Source: Alphaproteobacteria bacterium
GTDB taxonomy: Bacteria; Pseudomonadota; Alphaproteobacteria; Micropepsales; Micropepsaceae
Length of the DNA stretch: 64,000 bases
Assembly: GCA_025924715.1 (NCBI GenBank)
Contig: JAICHV010000005.1
Span: forward strand, 1-64,000
Reading direction: 5' to 3'
The position numbers were made by a program, and so were the translations under genes. A model generated the notes under the pieces. That model saw only the letters and a list, made by a program, of their open reading frames with translations. It did no database searches and was not told the DNA's origin. Every line of letters starts with the position of its first letter. The first letter of the stretch is position 1. This document shows positions 18,348 to 27,627 of this stretch, one piece after another.

Positions 18348-19375
18348 GCGTGGCAACATATCCCGCCGAGGGCGCGCAGCTCGGCATGGTCGATTCGTTC
18401 GGCCGCGTCGTCGATACGTTGCGCCTTTCGATGACCGACCGCTGCAACCTGCGCTGCACCTATTGCATGAGTCAGGATATGGAGTTCATGCCGCGGCGCG
18501 ATCTCCTCAGCCTGGAGGAATTGGACCGCCTTTGCGCGGTGTTCGTGGCCCGCGGCGTCCGCCATCTGCGCTTGACGGGCGGTGAGCCGTTGGTGCGTCG
18601 CGGCATCATGGCTTTCGTGAATGGCCTGACCCGCCATTTGCAGTGTGGCGACCTTAAGGAACTCACGCTGACCACAAATGGGGTACGCCTGCGCGAATTT
18701 GCCAAGGGCCTGGCAGCGGTTGGGATCCGGCGCATCAACGTGTCGCTCGACAGCTTGGATAGACAAGTCTTTGCCCGCATCGCTCGTGGCGACCGCCTCT
18801 ATCAGGTGCTGGACGGTATTTCCGCGGCGCAAGCGGCGGGCCTCAAGGTCAAGATCAATACCGTCGCGCTGAAACGGGACAATGCCGACGAATTGCCGAC
18901 CCTGATCCGCTGGGCCCATGCCGGCGGAATGGATATTACCTTGATAGAGACCATGCCTTTAGGCTTGGTGGATGAAGACCGCACCGACCAGTTTCTGTCG
19001 CTGGCGGCTGTGCGCCGCCGTCTTGCCCAAAGCTGGACGCTGACCGACCTTCCCGATCGCAGCAGTGGCCCGGCGCGCTACGTGCGGGTGGCCGAAACCG
19101 GCGGGCGGCTAGGGTTTATCACCCCGCTGTCGCATAATTTCTGCGATAGCTGCCGGCGCCTCCGCGTCACCTGCACCGGTACGCTTTATATGTGCCTGGG
19201 CCAGGATAGTTCTGTCGATCTTCGCGAGCCCCTGCGCCACTCGCCCAACGATGCCGCCCTGCACCGCGCGATCGATCACGCCCTGGTTCTCAAGCCGAAA
19301 GCCCACAGCTTTGCCACGCCCGTCCGGGGCGCCGCGCCAGCCTTGTCGCGCCACATGTCCATGACGGGAGGCTGA
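18344..19375 (+). CDS. moaA: GTP 3',8-cyclase
   Basis: Radical-SAM enzyme for the first step of molybdopterin synthesis (GTP to 3',8-cyclo-H2GTP). The 343-aa protein has the N-terminal cluster CNLRCTYCM, the [11 protein letters not shown] motif, and a C-terminal cluster region with [15 protein letters not shown] and MCLGQ. It ends in the functional double glycine (MTGG). The start is the GTG at 18344, which overlaps the nnrS stop and has GGGAGG five bases upstream; a longer frame from 18293 is not needed. Confidence 0.96.
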   Translation: MSVATYPAEGAQLGMVDSFGRVVDTLRLSMTDRCNLRCTYCMSQDMEFMPRRDLLSLEELDRLCAVFVARGVRHLRLTGGEPLVRRGIMAFVNGLTRHLQCGDLKELTLTTNGVRLREFAKGLAAVGIRRINVSLDSLDRQVFARIARGDRLYQVLDGISAAQAAGLKVKINTVALKRDNADELPTLIRWAHAGGMDITLIETMPLGLVDEDRTDQFLSLAAVRRRLAQSWTLTDLPDRSSGPARYVRVAETGGRLGFITPLSHNFCDSCRRLRVTCTGTLYMCLGQDSSVDLREPLRHSPNDAALHRAIDHALVLKPKAHSFATPVRGAAPALSRHMSMTGG

Positions 19376-19376
19376 A

Positions 19377-19628
19377 ATGATCCGCTTGGTATTCCTAGGC
19401 CGGTTGGGTGAAGTTGCGCCGGCCAATTTGGCGACAGTCGCGCCCGAAATGGTCGCCACGCTTTCGCAGCTCAAGGACTGGCTTAGCCAATGCGCGCCTC
19501 ACCTGGGCCAGGCTTTGCGGGATGTTCCCACCCGACTTGTCGTGAACCACACCCTCATCCATGACCTCATGACCCCCATCTTCGACGGTGATGAAATCGC
19601 GTTCCTGCCTCCCATGAGCGGGGGCTAG
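19377..19628 (+). CDS. moaD: Molybdopterin synthase small subunit
   Basis: An 83-aa ubiquitin-fold sulfur carrier. The C-terminal Gly-Gly (PPMSGG) is the thiocarboxylation site that donates sulfur to precursor Z together with MoaE. It starts one base after the moaA stop and is followed immediately by moaE, the usual pairing. Confidence 0.92.
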   Translation: MIRLVFLGRLGEVAPANLATVAPEMVATLSQLKDWLSQCAPHLGQALRDVPTRLVVNHTLIHDLMTPIFDGDEIAFLPPMSGG

Positions 19629-20096
19629 ATGATTGTCCGCATCGTAGAGGCCTCTTTTGATCCGCAAGCGGAGCTCGCGCTCTTCGCGAAGGAACATGAT
19701 GGCGCCGGCGCGTTGGCCAGCTTCGTGGGCTATTGCCGCCCGGACAGTGAAGAAGGCGCAGTCCGAGCCATGCGGCTCGACCACTATCCGGAATATACCG
19801 AACGCGAAATTGCGCGCTTGGCGGAAAATGTGCGGCACAATTTCGGGTGCCTGGACATTCTTGTCCTTCATCGGGTGGGGATTATCCTTCCGCGCGAGCC
19901 TATCGTCGTGGTGGCTGCATTGGCGCAACACCGCGCCAATGCCTTCGACGCCGTCCGCATCTTGATGGACTACCTCAAGACCGACGCTCCGCTTTGGAAA
20001 AAGGAATTCTGTGACAAGGGAGACCGCTGGGTAGAACCGCGGCGCCTTGACCAAATCATGCGCGAACAAGCCGAAAAGGACATGGCCAGATCATGA
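19629..20096 (+). CDS. moaE: Molybdopterin synthase catalytic subunit
   Basis: A 155-aa MoaE that converts cyclic pyranopterin monophosphate to molybdopterin with thiocarboxylated MoaD. Visible motifs are GALASFVGYCRPD, LDHYPEYTEREI, HRVGIILPREPIVVV, RANAFDAVRILMDYLKTDAPLWKKE and the active-site lysines in it. It is directly joined to moaD and overlaps moaB by ATGA. No moaC or moeB is in the window; they must be encoded elsewhere. Confidence 0.95.
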   Translation: MIVRIVEASFDPQAELALFAKEHDGAGALASFVGYCRPDSEEGAVRAMRLDHYPEYTEREIARLAENVRHNFGCLDILVLHRVGIILPREPIVVVAALAQHRANAFDAVRILMDYLKTDAPLWKKEFCDKGDRWVEPRRLDQIMREQAEKDMARS

Positions 20097-20662
20097 ATCA
20101 TAGGCCGATAGCGCAAGTGCCGGGCGGAGGAAAATGGAATGACCAGACGCCTTTCCGCCCTTTGCGGATCGCCGTTCTGACCGTATCGGACACCCGCAAT
20201 GCCGACACCGACACTTCGGGCCAGTTGCTGTGTGACCTGGCATCGCGTGATGGTCACATCCTGGCCGACAGGACCCTTGTCAAAGACGAACCGTTCCTGA
20301 TTCAGCGCCGCATGAAGGAATGGATTTCCGGCGGCGAAATCGACGTGATCGTTTCCACCGGTGGAACGGGCCTTTCTCCCCGCGACGTGACGCCCGAAGC
20401 GGTTCGTCCCCTGTTCGACAAGGTCGTCGAAGGTTTCGAAACCATGTGGCACCTATGCTGCTTTGAGACGGTGGGGCTCTCCACCTTGCAGAGCCGCGCC
20501 TGTGCCGGAATATCGGGCAAAACCGTCATTTTTTGCCTGCCCGGTTCGAACGGCGCCTGCAAAGACGGTTGGGAAAAGATCATCCGCTGGCAGATCGATA
20601 ATCGGCACCGCCCTTGCAATTTTTCGGACCTGATAGGCCGCTTGAAGTCTTCCTTTCCGTAG
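20093..20662 (+). CDS. moaB: Molybdopterin adenylyltransferase-type protein
   Basis: A 189-aa MoaB/MogA-fold protein that adenylates molybdopterin before molybdate insertion by MoeA. It has LTVSDTRNADTDTSGQLL near the start, the MPT-binding VSTGGTGLSPRDVTPEAV, and IFCLPGSNGACKDGWEKII toward the end. It closes the cofactor operon, overlapping moaE by ATGA. MoaB and MogA are hard to separate by eye; the length fits MoaB. Confidence 0.9.
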   Translation: MNHRPIAQVPGGGKWNDQTPFRPLRIAVLTVSDTRNADTDTSGQLLCDLASRDGHILADRTLVKDEPFLIQRRMKEWISGGEIDVIVSTGGTGLSPRDVTPEAVRPLFDKVVEGFETMWHLCCFETVGLSTLQSRACAGISGKTVIFCLPGSNGACKDGWEKIIRWQIDNRHRPCNFSDLIGRLKSSFP

Positions 20663-20714
20663 ACTGACAGGCAAATCTAGAAGATTAAAAGCGCACGCTT
20701 CTTGGTGGATTATC

Positions 20715-20744
20715 TTGACGGTATCCTCCATAGAACCATAGTTT
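20715..20744 (+). promoter_or_regulatory. Possible sigma-70 promoter of the PQQ dehydrogenase gene
   Basis: TTGACG at 20715-20720 and TAGTTT at 20739-20744 (18-bp spacing) lie 48-77 bp before the start at 20792. Only a pattern match; no FNR box is seen here. Confidence 0.35.
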
Positions 20745-20791
20745 GGCAGTAAAATAGGACCGCTCCGTGGGGCGGATGCTCGGAGGTTAAA

Positions 20792-22042
20792 ATGAAACTG
20801 TGGCTTACCGTTTTTGCGTCGGCATTCGTTTTCGGTCCCGCCATGGCTGCAGAACCTGATGGGCTTTCGCTGCCGCCTGGATTTCACGCAACCGTGGTTG
20901 CCGACGGTTTGGGACCGATGCGGCATATCGCAATTCGCGACAATGGGGACATTTATCTCTCGACGGGCCGGGGTGTCGCGCCCCAGGGTGGGCTCGGTAT
21001 CGTCGCACTACGTCTTGGTCCCGATCATAAGGCGGAACAGACGAAAAGTTTCGGGATCGTCGATGGCGGGACGGGGATCCGCATTTGGCACGGCGCACTC
21101 TATGCCGCCTCTCCATCGCGGGTTTACCGTTTCAGCTTTCATGGCAAGGACCTCCTTCCCGACCCTGAGCCAACGGTGATTGTGGACAATATTCCCAAGA
21201 GCAAGCAGTCCAATCATGCCATTGCTGTCGATCGCAAAGGCGAGCTTTACGTCTCGGTCGATGGTACGGATAATATCTGCACCTCCAAGGCGCCGGCAGG
21301 CTCGATGCCGGTGGGCCTTAAGCCTTGCCCCGACCTGGGCGTGCGCGCCGGCATCTGGAAATTCTCGGCTACCAAAACGGGCCAAAATTTTGAGAAGGGC
21401 GAACAGATCGCTACCGGCATCCGCGACTTGAATGCGATGGATCTGGCGCCCGATGGCGCGCTTTACGGCATTATGCACGGTCGAGACACCACCGCGCGGC
21501 AATTCCCCGCCATCGCCACCCAGGCCGACGATGATCATATCGCCGATGAGATGGCATCCATTGTCAAGGGAACCGATTTTGGCTGGCCTTACAGCTATTA
21601 TGATGGCGTGCGAAAGCTGCAACTTGTGGCGCCGGAATATGGTGGCGACGGCAAAATGGTGGCGACCGCCAACTATGTGAAGCCGGTTGTTACGTTCCAG
21701 TCCAAGCGCGCCGCGCCGCTGGACGTGGTATTCTATAATGGGAAGGCCTTCCCCGCGCAGTATCGGGGTGGCGCTTTCATCGCATTGCATGGCACGGGTG
21801 GGGATAAGATCGAAGGCGGTCAGACCGGCCGCAATGTGGTGTTCTTACCGCGTACTGCGAAAGGTGAATTGGGTGCGCCTGTCATGTTTGCCGGCGGTTT
21901 TTCCGTTACCGCGCCTGGCCGCGGCGGACCGCAGACCGCAAACTATCGTCCATCGGGATTGGCCGTAGGACCTGATGGCGCTTTGTATGTGGTAGATTCC
22001 GTCAAGGGCCGGCTCTGGCGCATCGCCTATGACGAACAGTAG
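20792..22042 (+). CDS. PQQ-dependent sugar (sorbosone/glucose-type) dehydrogenase
   Basis: A 416-aa periplasmic beta-propeller protein. A signal peptide is visible (LTVFASAFVFGPAMA-A). The repeats include MRHIAIRDNGDIYLSTGRGV, SNHAIAVDRKGELYVSVDGT, TDFGWPYSYYDG and YRPSGLAVGPDGALYVVDS, typical of soluble aldose or L-sorbosone dehydrogenases. The ATG has GGAGG six bases upstream. The physiological substrate cannot be told. It stands alone after the moa operon with its own promoter region and is probably not part of the oxygen regulon, since no box precedes it. Confidence 0.8.
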   Translation: MKLWLTVFASAFVFGPAMAAEPDGLSLPPGFHATVVADGLGPMRHIAIRDNGDIYLSTGRGVAPQGGLGIVALRLGPDHKAEQTKSFGIVDGGTGIRIWHGALYAASPSRVYRFSFHGKDLLPDPEPTVIVDNIPKSKQSNHAIAVDRKGELYVSVDGTDNICTSKAPAGSMPVGLKPCPDLGVRAGIWKFSATKTGQNFEKGEQIATGIRDLNAMDLAPDGALYGIMHGRDTTARQFPAIATQADDDHIADEMASIVKGTDFGWPYSYYDGVRKLQLVAPEYGGDGKMVATANYVKPVVTFQSKRAAPLDVVFYNGKAFPAQYRGGAFIALHGTGGDKIEGGQTGRNVVFLPRTAKGELGAPVMFAGGFSVTAPGRGGPQTANYRPSGLAVGPDGALYVVDSVKGRLWRIAYDEQ

Positions 22043-22077
22043 GCATGCATATCCGCTTTGGGTCAAAAATGGACATG

Positions 22078-22098
22078 CCGATAGTCGCTGACTATCGG
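22078..22098. other. Perfect inverted repeat (9-bp arms)
   Basis: CCGATAGTC-GCT-GACTATCGG, 36 bp after the dehydrogenase stop. No T-run follows, so it may be an operator or RNA hairpin rather than a classical terminator. Confidence 0.55.
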
Positions 22099-22142
22099 TA
22101 GCGCCGGGGCTAATCTACCCTCACTCTTCCTCGAGCGCAAAG

Positions 22143-22162
22143 CATCGGGCGAACGCCCGATG
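22143..22162. terminator. Hairpin, possible bidirectional terminator
   Basis: Perfect CATCGGGCG-AA-CGCCCGATG followed by the palindrome GGGGTACCCC. It lies between convergent genes ending at 22042 and 22333. There is no clear T-tract, so the terminator call is tentative. Confidence 0.45.
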
Positions 22163-22332
22163 GGGTACCCCAACGAGCAGACTTACCGGCGGCCTTCCGG
22201 AATTTCTTGCGGCTCATCCAGCAGGATGCGTCCCTGGCTGTCATACCCAAACCCGCGGCCCGAACCATGATTTCGATCAAAGCTGTTCGGCTGCGATATC
22301 GGCGCTACGTATTTTCCCTTAGGCCAAGAGAT

Positions 22333-22770
22333 CTAGAAATGCTTGTTTTCCCGGAATGGACCATGTTGCGTGGAAGCCCGCACCAGATAGGCCGTGGACC
22401 AGCCGATCATCAGAAACCCCGTGATCCCTTCGAGGCCGGTCAATAACCGCCAGGCGGGATTGAAGGCGATCTCGCCATAGCCGATGGTGGAAAACATCGC
22501 GGTGGAAAGATAAAGCGCGTCGGAAAAGGCCTCGGTGGCGCCCAAGGCGCGATAGGCCAGGGCCCAGTCCCAAACTTCCAGGGTAAGCAGCGCCAAGAGA
22601 CCAAGCACGGTGCCGGTCATCACCAGGGTGCGGCCGGCATTGTGATTATGCAGCTTGAGCTGGCGGGCAACGCGCGGCGTCAAAGCCGCGAGCAGGATGA
22701 GCCCGACCGTGTGAATCAACACCGTTAGGGCAACCAGCCCTGAACCCATAGCGAGGTTTTGAACCAGCAC
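22333..22770 (-). CDS. Small two-pore-helix potassium-channel-like protein
   Basis: A 145-aa membrane protein with the selectivity-filter-like STIGYGEIAF between hydrophobic helices, as in the Ion_trans_2 (K+ channel) family. An extra N-terminal pair of helices is present. The start is a GTG at 22770 preceded by GAGGG. The frame stays open past its TAG stop for 49 more codons (to 22183), see findings. The FNR-type box TTGACTTCGATCAA is 51 bp upstream, suggesting low-oxygen induction. Potassium specificity is inferred from the filter only. Confidence 0.8.
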   Translation of the reverse strand: MLVQNLAMGSGLVALTVLIHTVGLILLAALTPRVARQLKLHNHNAGRTLVMTGTVLGLLALLTLEVWDWALAYRALGATEAFSDALYLSTAMFSTIGYGEIAFNPAWRLLTGLEGITGFLMIGWSTAYLVRASTQHGPFRENKHF

Positions 22771-22820
22771 TGCGATCCCTCAGAATGGACCTACGTTTGC
22801 CGCGGCGGCACATGCCCGCC

Positions 22821-22834
22821 TTGACTTCGATCAA
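22821..22834 (-). promoter_or_regulatory. FNR/Nnr-type box for the channel gene
   Basis: TTGACTTCGATCAA, 51 bp before the channel start. It pairs with the box at 22842 in the same divergent gap. Confidence 0.7.
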
Positions 22835-22841
22835 CTACCGT

Positions 22842-22855
22842 TTGATCCGCCGCAA
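22842..22855 (+). promoter_or_regulatory. FNR/FixK box for flavodoxin-fold genes
   Basis: TTGATCCGCCGCAA (asymmetric subclass), 48 bp before the start at 22903. A TAGACT hexamer at 22878-22883 is 32 bp from the box centre. Confidence 0.8.
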
Positions 22856-22902
22856 GGAAAATTCGAGATCGCCCCCCTAGACTTCTTGGGAGGAGCCCAA
22901 TC

Positions 22903-23499
22903 GTGAAACACGCGATCATCTTTGCCCATCCCAAACCGGACAGCTTCACCGCCGCGGTGGCCCAGGCCTATGGCGAAGCAGTTCAGGGATTGGGCCACAG
23001 CATCATCCGCCGCGATCTCTATCGGCTGGGCTTCGATCCTGTTCTTAAGCCCTGCGAATTGCCCGCCGGCGAAAATTTCGCACCCGGGCTGGACGTCACG
23101 GCCGAGCGTACCATGCTGCAGGACATCGATGTCTTTGCCCTGATTTATCCGCTATGGCTGAACACCCCTCCCGCAATGATGAAGGGTTATCTGGAGCGTG
23201 TCTTTGGCTTCGGCTTCGCCTATGGCGGCGACGGCCGCAGTTTCAATCCGCTTCTGACCGGACGCAAGCTGATCAGCTTCAGTTCATCGGGGGCGCCGCT
23301 GGCCTGGGTGCAGAAAACCGGAGCGCTGGATGCAATCTGCAAGCTTTTCGACCGCTATTTTTGCGAATTGTGCGGCATGACTCCGGTAGAGCATGTCCAT
23401 TTCGGCGCTATCGTGCCGGAGGCGAGCGACAGTTTCGTCCAGGCCCGGCTGCATGACGTGCGCCGAACCGCTCTTGCGCATTTCGGGAAGCTGACATGA
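22903..23499 (+). CDS. NAD(P)H dehydrogenase (quinone), flavodoxin-like fold
   Basis: A 198-aa flavoprotein of the NQO/KefF/MdaB class that reduces quinones or similar acceptors with NAD(P)H. The FMN/FAD-binding start (KHAIIFAHPKPDSFTAAVA), the YPLWLNTPPAMMKGYLERVF core and GKLISFSSSGAP-like stretch are characteristic. The GTG start has GGGAGGAG upstream. It overlaps a second flavodoxin-fold gene by ATGA. A link to the neighbouring K+ channel, like KefF with KefC, is conceivable but speculative. Confidence 0.85.
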   Translation: MKHAIIFAHPKPDSFTAAVAQAYGEAVQGLGHSIIRRDLYRLGFDPVLKPCELPAGENFAPGLDVTAERTMLQDIDVFALIYPLWLNTPPAMMKGYLERVFGFGFAYGGDGRSFNPLLTGRKLISFSSSGAPLAWVQKTGALDAICKLFDRYFCELCGMTPVEHVHFGAIVPEASDSFVQARLHDVRRTALAHFGKLT

Positions 23500-24074
23500 C
23501 CCGACATATTCTGGTCATCAACGGCAATCCCGACCCGTCTGCAGAACGGTTGAGCTGGGCTCTCGCCACCGCCTATGCCCAGGGCGCCGAGGCAAAGGGC
23601 CATATCGTTCGGCGTATCGACATCGGGACGCTGAATTTCCCCCTGCTGCGCACGGCCCAGGAATTTGCCGCCACGCCTGACAACGAAGCGATTCAGACAG
23701 CCCGAGCCCAAATCCTGCTGGCGCAGCACCTGGTTTTCGTCTTCCCGCTCTGGCTGGGCGGACCGCCTGCTCTGCTCAAAGGGTTTATGGAACAGCTCGC
23801 GCGCCAGGACTTCGTGCTGGGTGCGGGCTCCGGCCTCCCCAAAGGAAATCTCAAGGGCCGTTCGGCGCGGGTCGTCGTGACCATGGGAATGCCGGCCCCT
23901 TTTTACCGTTTCTACTATCGTGCCCACGGGGTTAAGGCGTTCAACCGCAGCATTTTGGGAATCGGCGGCATCGGCCCGATCGCCACGACTTATTTGGGTG
24001 GGATCGGCGCCCCGCGCAGCAATTGCGCGCGGGCGCTCCACGCCATGCGCCAATTGGGCGGCCGAGGTGTGTGA
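23496..24074 (+). CDS. NAD(P)H-dependent oxidoreductase, flavodoxin-like fold
   Basis: A 192-aa paralogue of the preceding family (HILVINGNPDPSAERLSWAL at the start; FVFPLWLGGPPALLKGFMEQ in the core; VVVTMGMPAPFYRFYYRAHG). It overlaps the upstream gene by four bases, so both are made from the FNR-type promoter at 22842. Probable function is two-electron reduction of quinones or xenobiotics, inferred from the fold. Confidence 0.85.
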   Translation: MTRHILVINGNPDPSAERLSWALATAYAQGAEAKGHIVRRIDIGTLNFPLLRTAQEFAATPDNEAIQTARAQILLAQHLVFVFPLWLGGPPALLKGFMEQLARQDFVLGAGSGLPKGNLKGRSARVVVTMGMPAPFYRFYYRAHGVKAFNRSILGIGGIGPIATTYLGGIGAPRSNCARALHAMRQLGGRGV

Positions 24075-24089
24075 AGCAAGCGGCGATAC

Positions 24090-24581
24090 TTAAGGCTGGC
24101 CCAGCAAAGCGCCAAACCAGTTTGCCTGACGCGCCGCGCCGTCATGGCGCGGCAGCTCCAATTCGCAGACCCGCCGCGGCTGGTTGTAGTCGCTGAAACG
24201 GAACCAGAAGGGCCGAAGCCGGAAATAGGAATTGCCCGGCCAATGCTCATGCGAGGCCGCGCCCGGGAAAACCCCAAAATAAAACGCGCGTAACCGGTCC
24301 GCGTCACGGCCCTCAGGCTCGTCCACGGTACCGCTGCATTGCATGGTCTGACCGTTCTCCCATCCGATCACCATGTCGGCGCGGGGATTGTGCTTCAGAT
24401 TGGGAAATTTGCGCGTGGCGGTCGTCGTTTCGAAGACGATCTCCAGATCCTGCGTCACGGCGAAGTTGACCAGAGCGGCCTCGGGGACTGCCCCCAGGCT
24501 GCAGCTGGCGATGACGCCAAGACGGCGCGCTTGCAGGAAGGCCAGCACCGATGAAGCGGAAATTTCGGTTGGCTGGGTCAT
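24090..24581 (-). CDS. Pyridoxamine-5'-phosphate-oxidase-like flavin-binding protein
   Basis: A 163-aa split-barrel (PNPOx-like) protein: LAFLQARRLGVIASCS, EAALVNFAVTQDLEIVFETT and KFPNLKHNPRADMVIGW are typical of the general-stress FMN/F420-binding group. The ATG at 24581 with GAGGGA seven bases upstream is preferred over the TTG at 24596. It ends 15 bp from the convergent flavodoxin gene and begins 11 bp after the receiver gene stop, so it is probably the second gene of a receiver-PNPOx operon behind the box at 25033. Confidence 0.8.
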   Translation of the reverse strand: MTQPTEISASSVLAFLQARRLGVIASCSLGAVPEAALVNFAVTQDLEIVFETTTATRKFPNLKHNPRADMVIGWENGQTMQCSGTVDEPEGRDADRLRAFYFGVFPGAASHEHWPGNSYFRLRPFWFRFSDYNQPRRVCELELPRHDGAARQANWFGALLGQP

Positions 24582-24592
24582 CGACGTTTCCC

Positions 24593-24958
24593 TCAAATTG
24601 CCTTGTGCACTTCATCCAGCAGGATGTTGTCAAGCAGGGGCTTTTCCAGCACTTGCGCGACCCCTGCCCGAGCCGCCCGCCGCCGCAGCGCTTCGGTCAC
24701 CGGCGCCGTGATCATGATGATCGGAAGTGCGATATGGCGGGCCGCAAGTTCCGCCACCACCGCGAAGCCGTCCATGCCGGGCATTTTGTGGTCCAGGATC
24801 AGACAATCGGCCTCAGCCAGATCCGGATGGCGCAGCAATTCCGCGCCGCCTTCACAGCCTTCGACCACCCACCCGTCAAGTTCCAGAGCGAATTTCAGGG
24901 AATCCCGGACGCCGCGATCGTCGTCGACCACCAGGATGAGGTTTTTTTGCCTGCGCAT
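24593..24958 (-). CDS. Single-domain response regulator, FixT-like position
   Basis: A 121-aa receiver domain with no output domain. The acidic pocket (LVVDDD, residues 10-14), the phospho-acceptor Asp56 in LILDHKMPGMDG, Thr84 and Lys106 (VLEKPL) are present. It lies next to fixLJ and has an FNR/FixK-type box 75 bp upstream (25033). In Sinorhizobium and Caulobacter, fixT encodes a single receiver-like protein induced by FixK that inhibits FixL; this gene fits that place and size, but sequence homology to FixT is not shown. A phosphate sink is another option. Confidence 0.8.
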   Translation of the reverse strand: MRRQKNLILVVDDDRGVRDSLKFALELDGWVVEGCEGGAELLRHPDLAEADCLILDHKMPGMDGFAVVAELAARHIALPIIMITAPVTEALRRRAARAGVAQVLEKPLLDNILLDEVHKAI

Positions 24959-25032
24959 TGCTGCCGTTCGGCCGCGATAGCCGCCTTTGCATGATCGGAA
25001 AGGCAGTATGCCGCCGGATTCCCACGGGCGCT

Positions 25033-25046
25033 TTGATCCGGCGCAA
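25033..25046 (-). promoter_or_regulatory. FNR/FixK box for the receiver gene
   Basis: TTGATCCGGCGCAA between fixJ (ends 25051) and the receiver gene (starts 24958). A CATACT hexamer (25005-25010, minus strand) lies 32 bp from the centre. Confidence 0.75.
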
Positions 25047-25050
25047 CCGC

Positions 25051-25656
25051 TCAGGTGCCCCCGGCCCGGATCGCCATGCGCACCAGCTCCGACAGACTGG
25101 AGGCCCCCATTTTGGTCATCACATTGGCGCGATGCACCTCGACCGTGCGCGGGCTGAGGCCGAGATCATAAGCGATCGTCTTGTTCGGCTTTCCCGCCAA
25201 AAGTCCATCCAGAACCTCTTTTTCCCGGGCGGACAGCGACTCCAGCCGCGCGCGGATTTCAGTCATTCCGGCGGGGTCGGATGCTTTTCCCCCGCTCAAG
25301 GCGGCGGAAATCGCGCCGAGCAGGACCTCGTCGGCGAACGGCTTTTCAATGAAATCCACCGCCCCCTGCTTCATCGCGCCCACCGCGAGCGGCACATCGG
25401 CATGGCCGGTCATGATGATGACCGGCATAGCCGATCCCCTTTCCCTGAGCCGCCGCAGCAGTTCGAGCCCATCCATGCCCGGCATGCGTACATCGCTGAC
25501 GATGCAGCCCGGCTGGGCCTTGTCATAAACTTCCATGAAAGCGGACGCCGATTCATAGACCCGGACTGCCAATCCCGCGGTGCCAAGCAGAAAACCCACC
25601 GCCCGGCGGACATCCTCGTCATCGTCGATCAGGTGGATGACCGCGTCAGTCGGCAT
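25051..25656 (-). CDS. fixJ: FixJ-type response regulator
   Basis: A 201-aa two-domain regulator: receiver (residues 1-120; Asp11-13 and phospho-Asp55 in [11 protein letters not shown], Lys in FIEKPF) and LuxR/FixJ helix-turn-helix ([20 protein letters not shown], then [14 protein letters not shown]). It is the output partner of the adjacent FixL; the two genes overlap by 11 bp. In rhizobia phosphorylated FixJ switches on fixK, which here lies 3 kb away at 28755. Whether fixK here is its target is inferred. Confidence 0.92.
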   Translation of the reverse strand: MPTDAVIHLIDDDEDVRRAVGFLLGTAGLAVRVYESASAFMEVYDKAQPGCIVSDVRMPGMDGLELLRRLRERGSAMPVIIMTGHADVPLAVGAMKQGAVDFIEKPFADEVLLGAISAALSGGKASDPAGMTEIRARLESLSAREKEVLDGLLAGKPNKTIAYDLGLSPRTVEVHRANVMTKMGASSLSELVRMAIRAGGT

Positions 25657-27514
25657 GGTTCAGGTCCTCGGGCGCCGGATTTTTGAGGGTGAGATGAAAA
25701 ATGGTGCCGCCGCCCGGATTGGGCTGCGCCCATAGCTTTCCCCCATGGGCCTCGACAATGGTGCGCGAGATGGAAAGTCCCACGCCCATGCCATGCGCCT
25801 TGGTGGTCATGAAAGGCTGAAACAGTTTGGCGGCGATCTCCGGGGCGATGCCGGTGCCGCTATCCGCGACTTGTACTTCCACAGTCCGTTCGTTCAATTT
25901 GCGGGTGGCAATTTTCAAATCCCGTCTGGGTGCGTCCTGCATCGCCTCGATGGCATTGCGCATGAGGTTGAGGATCACCTGCTGGATCTGCACCTTGTCG
26001 GCCAGCACCATGGTCGCGGCGGGATCGAAATCGAAGGTCGCCTGCACCCCCGTCTCCTTGGCTCCGACCAGCGCCAGCGCGCTGGCCTCCTCGATCAGGT
26101 TACGCAAATCCTCCATGCGCTGGTCGCTTTCACCGCGGGCCACGAATTCGCGCAACCGCTTGATGATTTGTCCGGCCCGCAGCGCCTGCTCGGCGGCACT
26201 ATCGATCGCCCCCTTGATGGTCGGGGTCTGGTCGGGGCGGCCCGCGTCCAGCAGCCGCCGTGCCCCGTTCAGATAGCTCGCCATCGCGGTGAGCGGCTGG
26301 TTCAATTCGTGCGCCAGGGTTGAAGCCATCTCGCCCAAGGCGGTAAAGCGGGACATGAAGATCAGTTCGGACTGCAATTCCTGCAGCCGCCGCTGGGTCT
26401 GCTGCCGCTCGGTCAGATCGCGAATAAAGCCGGTGAAGAAACGGCGATCGCCTGAGCGCATTTCGCCCACGGCAAGCTCCATCGGAAAGGTCGAGCCGTC
26501 CTTGCGCTGCCCTACTACCAGCCGGCCAACCCCAATTATGCGCCGCTCGCCGGTCGTCAAATAGCGATCGAGATAGCCGTCATGCTGACCTCGGTAAGGC
26601 TCCGGCATCAGCATGCTGACATTTTTCCCGATGACCTGGTCGCCGGCATAGCCGAACATCCGCTCGGCCGTGGCGCTGAAGGATTGCATGATGCCCTTGG
26701 TGTCGATCACGATCATCGCATCGGGAACGGTATCCAGCACCGATTGCAGATGCGCCTCGCGTTCCTGCAGCGCCAGTTGCGCGCGTTTGGCAACGGTGAT
26801 GTCCCGTGCCACCTTGGAAGCGCCGATTAGCTGCCCGCTGGCGTTCCAGACGGGCGACACCGTCACGGAGACATCGATGATCTCGCCGTCCTTGCGGCGC
26901 CGGATGGTTTCGAAATGGTCAACCCGTTCGCCCTTGCGAATACGCGCCAGGATATCGCGCTCTTCATTCTCGCGGCCGGGCGGGAGCAGGGCGTCGAGCG
27001 GCCGGCCCGCCATTTCCGCAGGCGTGTATCCGAAAACCGCTTGCGCGCCCGGATTCCATTCGGTGACCAGCCCATCCAGGTTCTGGCCAATAATGGCATC
27101 GTCCGAGGACGCGACAATCGCGGCCAGCCGGCTGTCAATCATCTGGGCGGTGCGCCGCTGGCCGATGTCCAGCAGGATGCCAAACGCCTCCCCTGCCCCG
27201 GGGGCGGCCCGGCCGCGCATGCGCCGCCATTTGCTATTCGCAGCGGTGCGAAAATCCACATCGTGCTCGCGCCCTGCTTTCAGGTTGTCACGCAGAGAAA
27301 CCTCCACCGCGGCTCGGTCCTCATCCTGCACCAGGGCCAGAAATTCCATCGCGGAGATTTCCTTGGCCTGGCAACCCAGCAGCGCCTGGGCCTGCCTGGA
27401 CAATTGCGCCCGGTCCTGCGCCAGCGACCAGCGCCAGATGCCCAGGCCGGCAGCCTCCATGGCCGCCAGCTTCTCAGCCGATCCCAAATCGGAAATATCG
27501 GGGGCGATCGTCAT
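25646..27514 (-). CDS. fixL: FixL oxygen-sensing histidine kinase with haem-PAS domain
   Basis: A 622-aa soluble kinase. There is an N-terminal PAS-like region (~15-120), a second PAS (~125-245), and a third PAS (~250-370) that carries the FixL haem signature. His311 (QHDGY) aligns with the proximal haem histidine, Arg317 with the propionate-contact arginine and Arg331 (IIGVGR) with the O2-switch arginine of Bradyrhizobium FixL. The kinase core has H402 (AHELNQPL), N box [17 protein letters not shown] and GMGVGLSIS. In deoxy form it should phosphorylate FixJ. No membrane segments are seen. A box at 27556 lies 42 bp upstream, so feedback is possible. Confidence 0.94.
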   Translation of the reverse strand: MTIAPDISDLGSAEKLAAMEAAGLGIWRWSLAQDRAQLSRQAQALLGCQAKEISAMEFLALVQDEDRAAVEVSLRDNLKAGREHDVDFRTAANSKWRRMRGRAAPGAGEAFGILLDIGQRRTAQMIDSRLAAIVASSDDAIIGQNLDGLVTEWNPGAQAVFGYTPAEMAGRPLDALLPPGRENEERDILARIRKGERVDHFETIRRRKDGEIIDVSVTVSPVWNASGQLIGASKVARDITVAKRAQLALQEREAHLQSVLDTVPDAMIVIDTKGIMQSFSATAERMFGYAGDQVIGKNVSMLMPEPYRGQHDGYLDRYLTTGERRIIGVGRLVVGQRKDGSTFPMELAVGEMRSGDRRFFTGFIRDLTERQQTQRRLQELQSELIFMSRFTALGEMASTLAHELNQPLTAMASYLNGARRLLDAGRPDQTPTIKGAIDSAAEQALRAGQIIKRLREFVARGESDQRMEDLRNLIEEASALALVGAKETGVQATFDFDPAATMVLADKVQIQQVILNLMRNAIEAMQDAPRRDLKIATRKLNERTVEVQVADSGTGIAPEIAAKLFQPFMTTKAHGMGVGLSISRTIVEAHGGKLWAQPNPGGGTIFHLTLKNPAPEDLNHAD

Positions 27515-27555
27515 GAAGGCAGATTAGCCGGAAGCGCGAGTGGCCGCCAACAGGC

Positions 27556-27569
27556 TTGATCCGGCGCAA
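27556..27569. promoter_or_regulatory. FNR/FixK box between fixL and alcohol dehydrogenase
   Basis: TTGATCCGGCGCAA, 58 bp before the dehydrogenase ATG and 42 bp before fixL. A TTG reading start inside the box is artefactual. Confidence 0.8.
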
Positions 27570-27627
27570 GGCGCGGCATCTGCGCCTTGGTCAACATAGC
27601 AACGACATCTACAAACGGGATTGTTCC

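Noticed and set aside
22143..22172. Possible tRNA or riboswitch from strong hairpins after the PQQ dehydrogenase
   Set aside because: No cloverleaf, no conserved tRNA bases and no known riboswitch core; only two perfect inverted repeats are supported.
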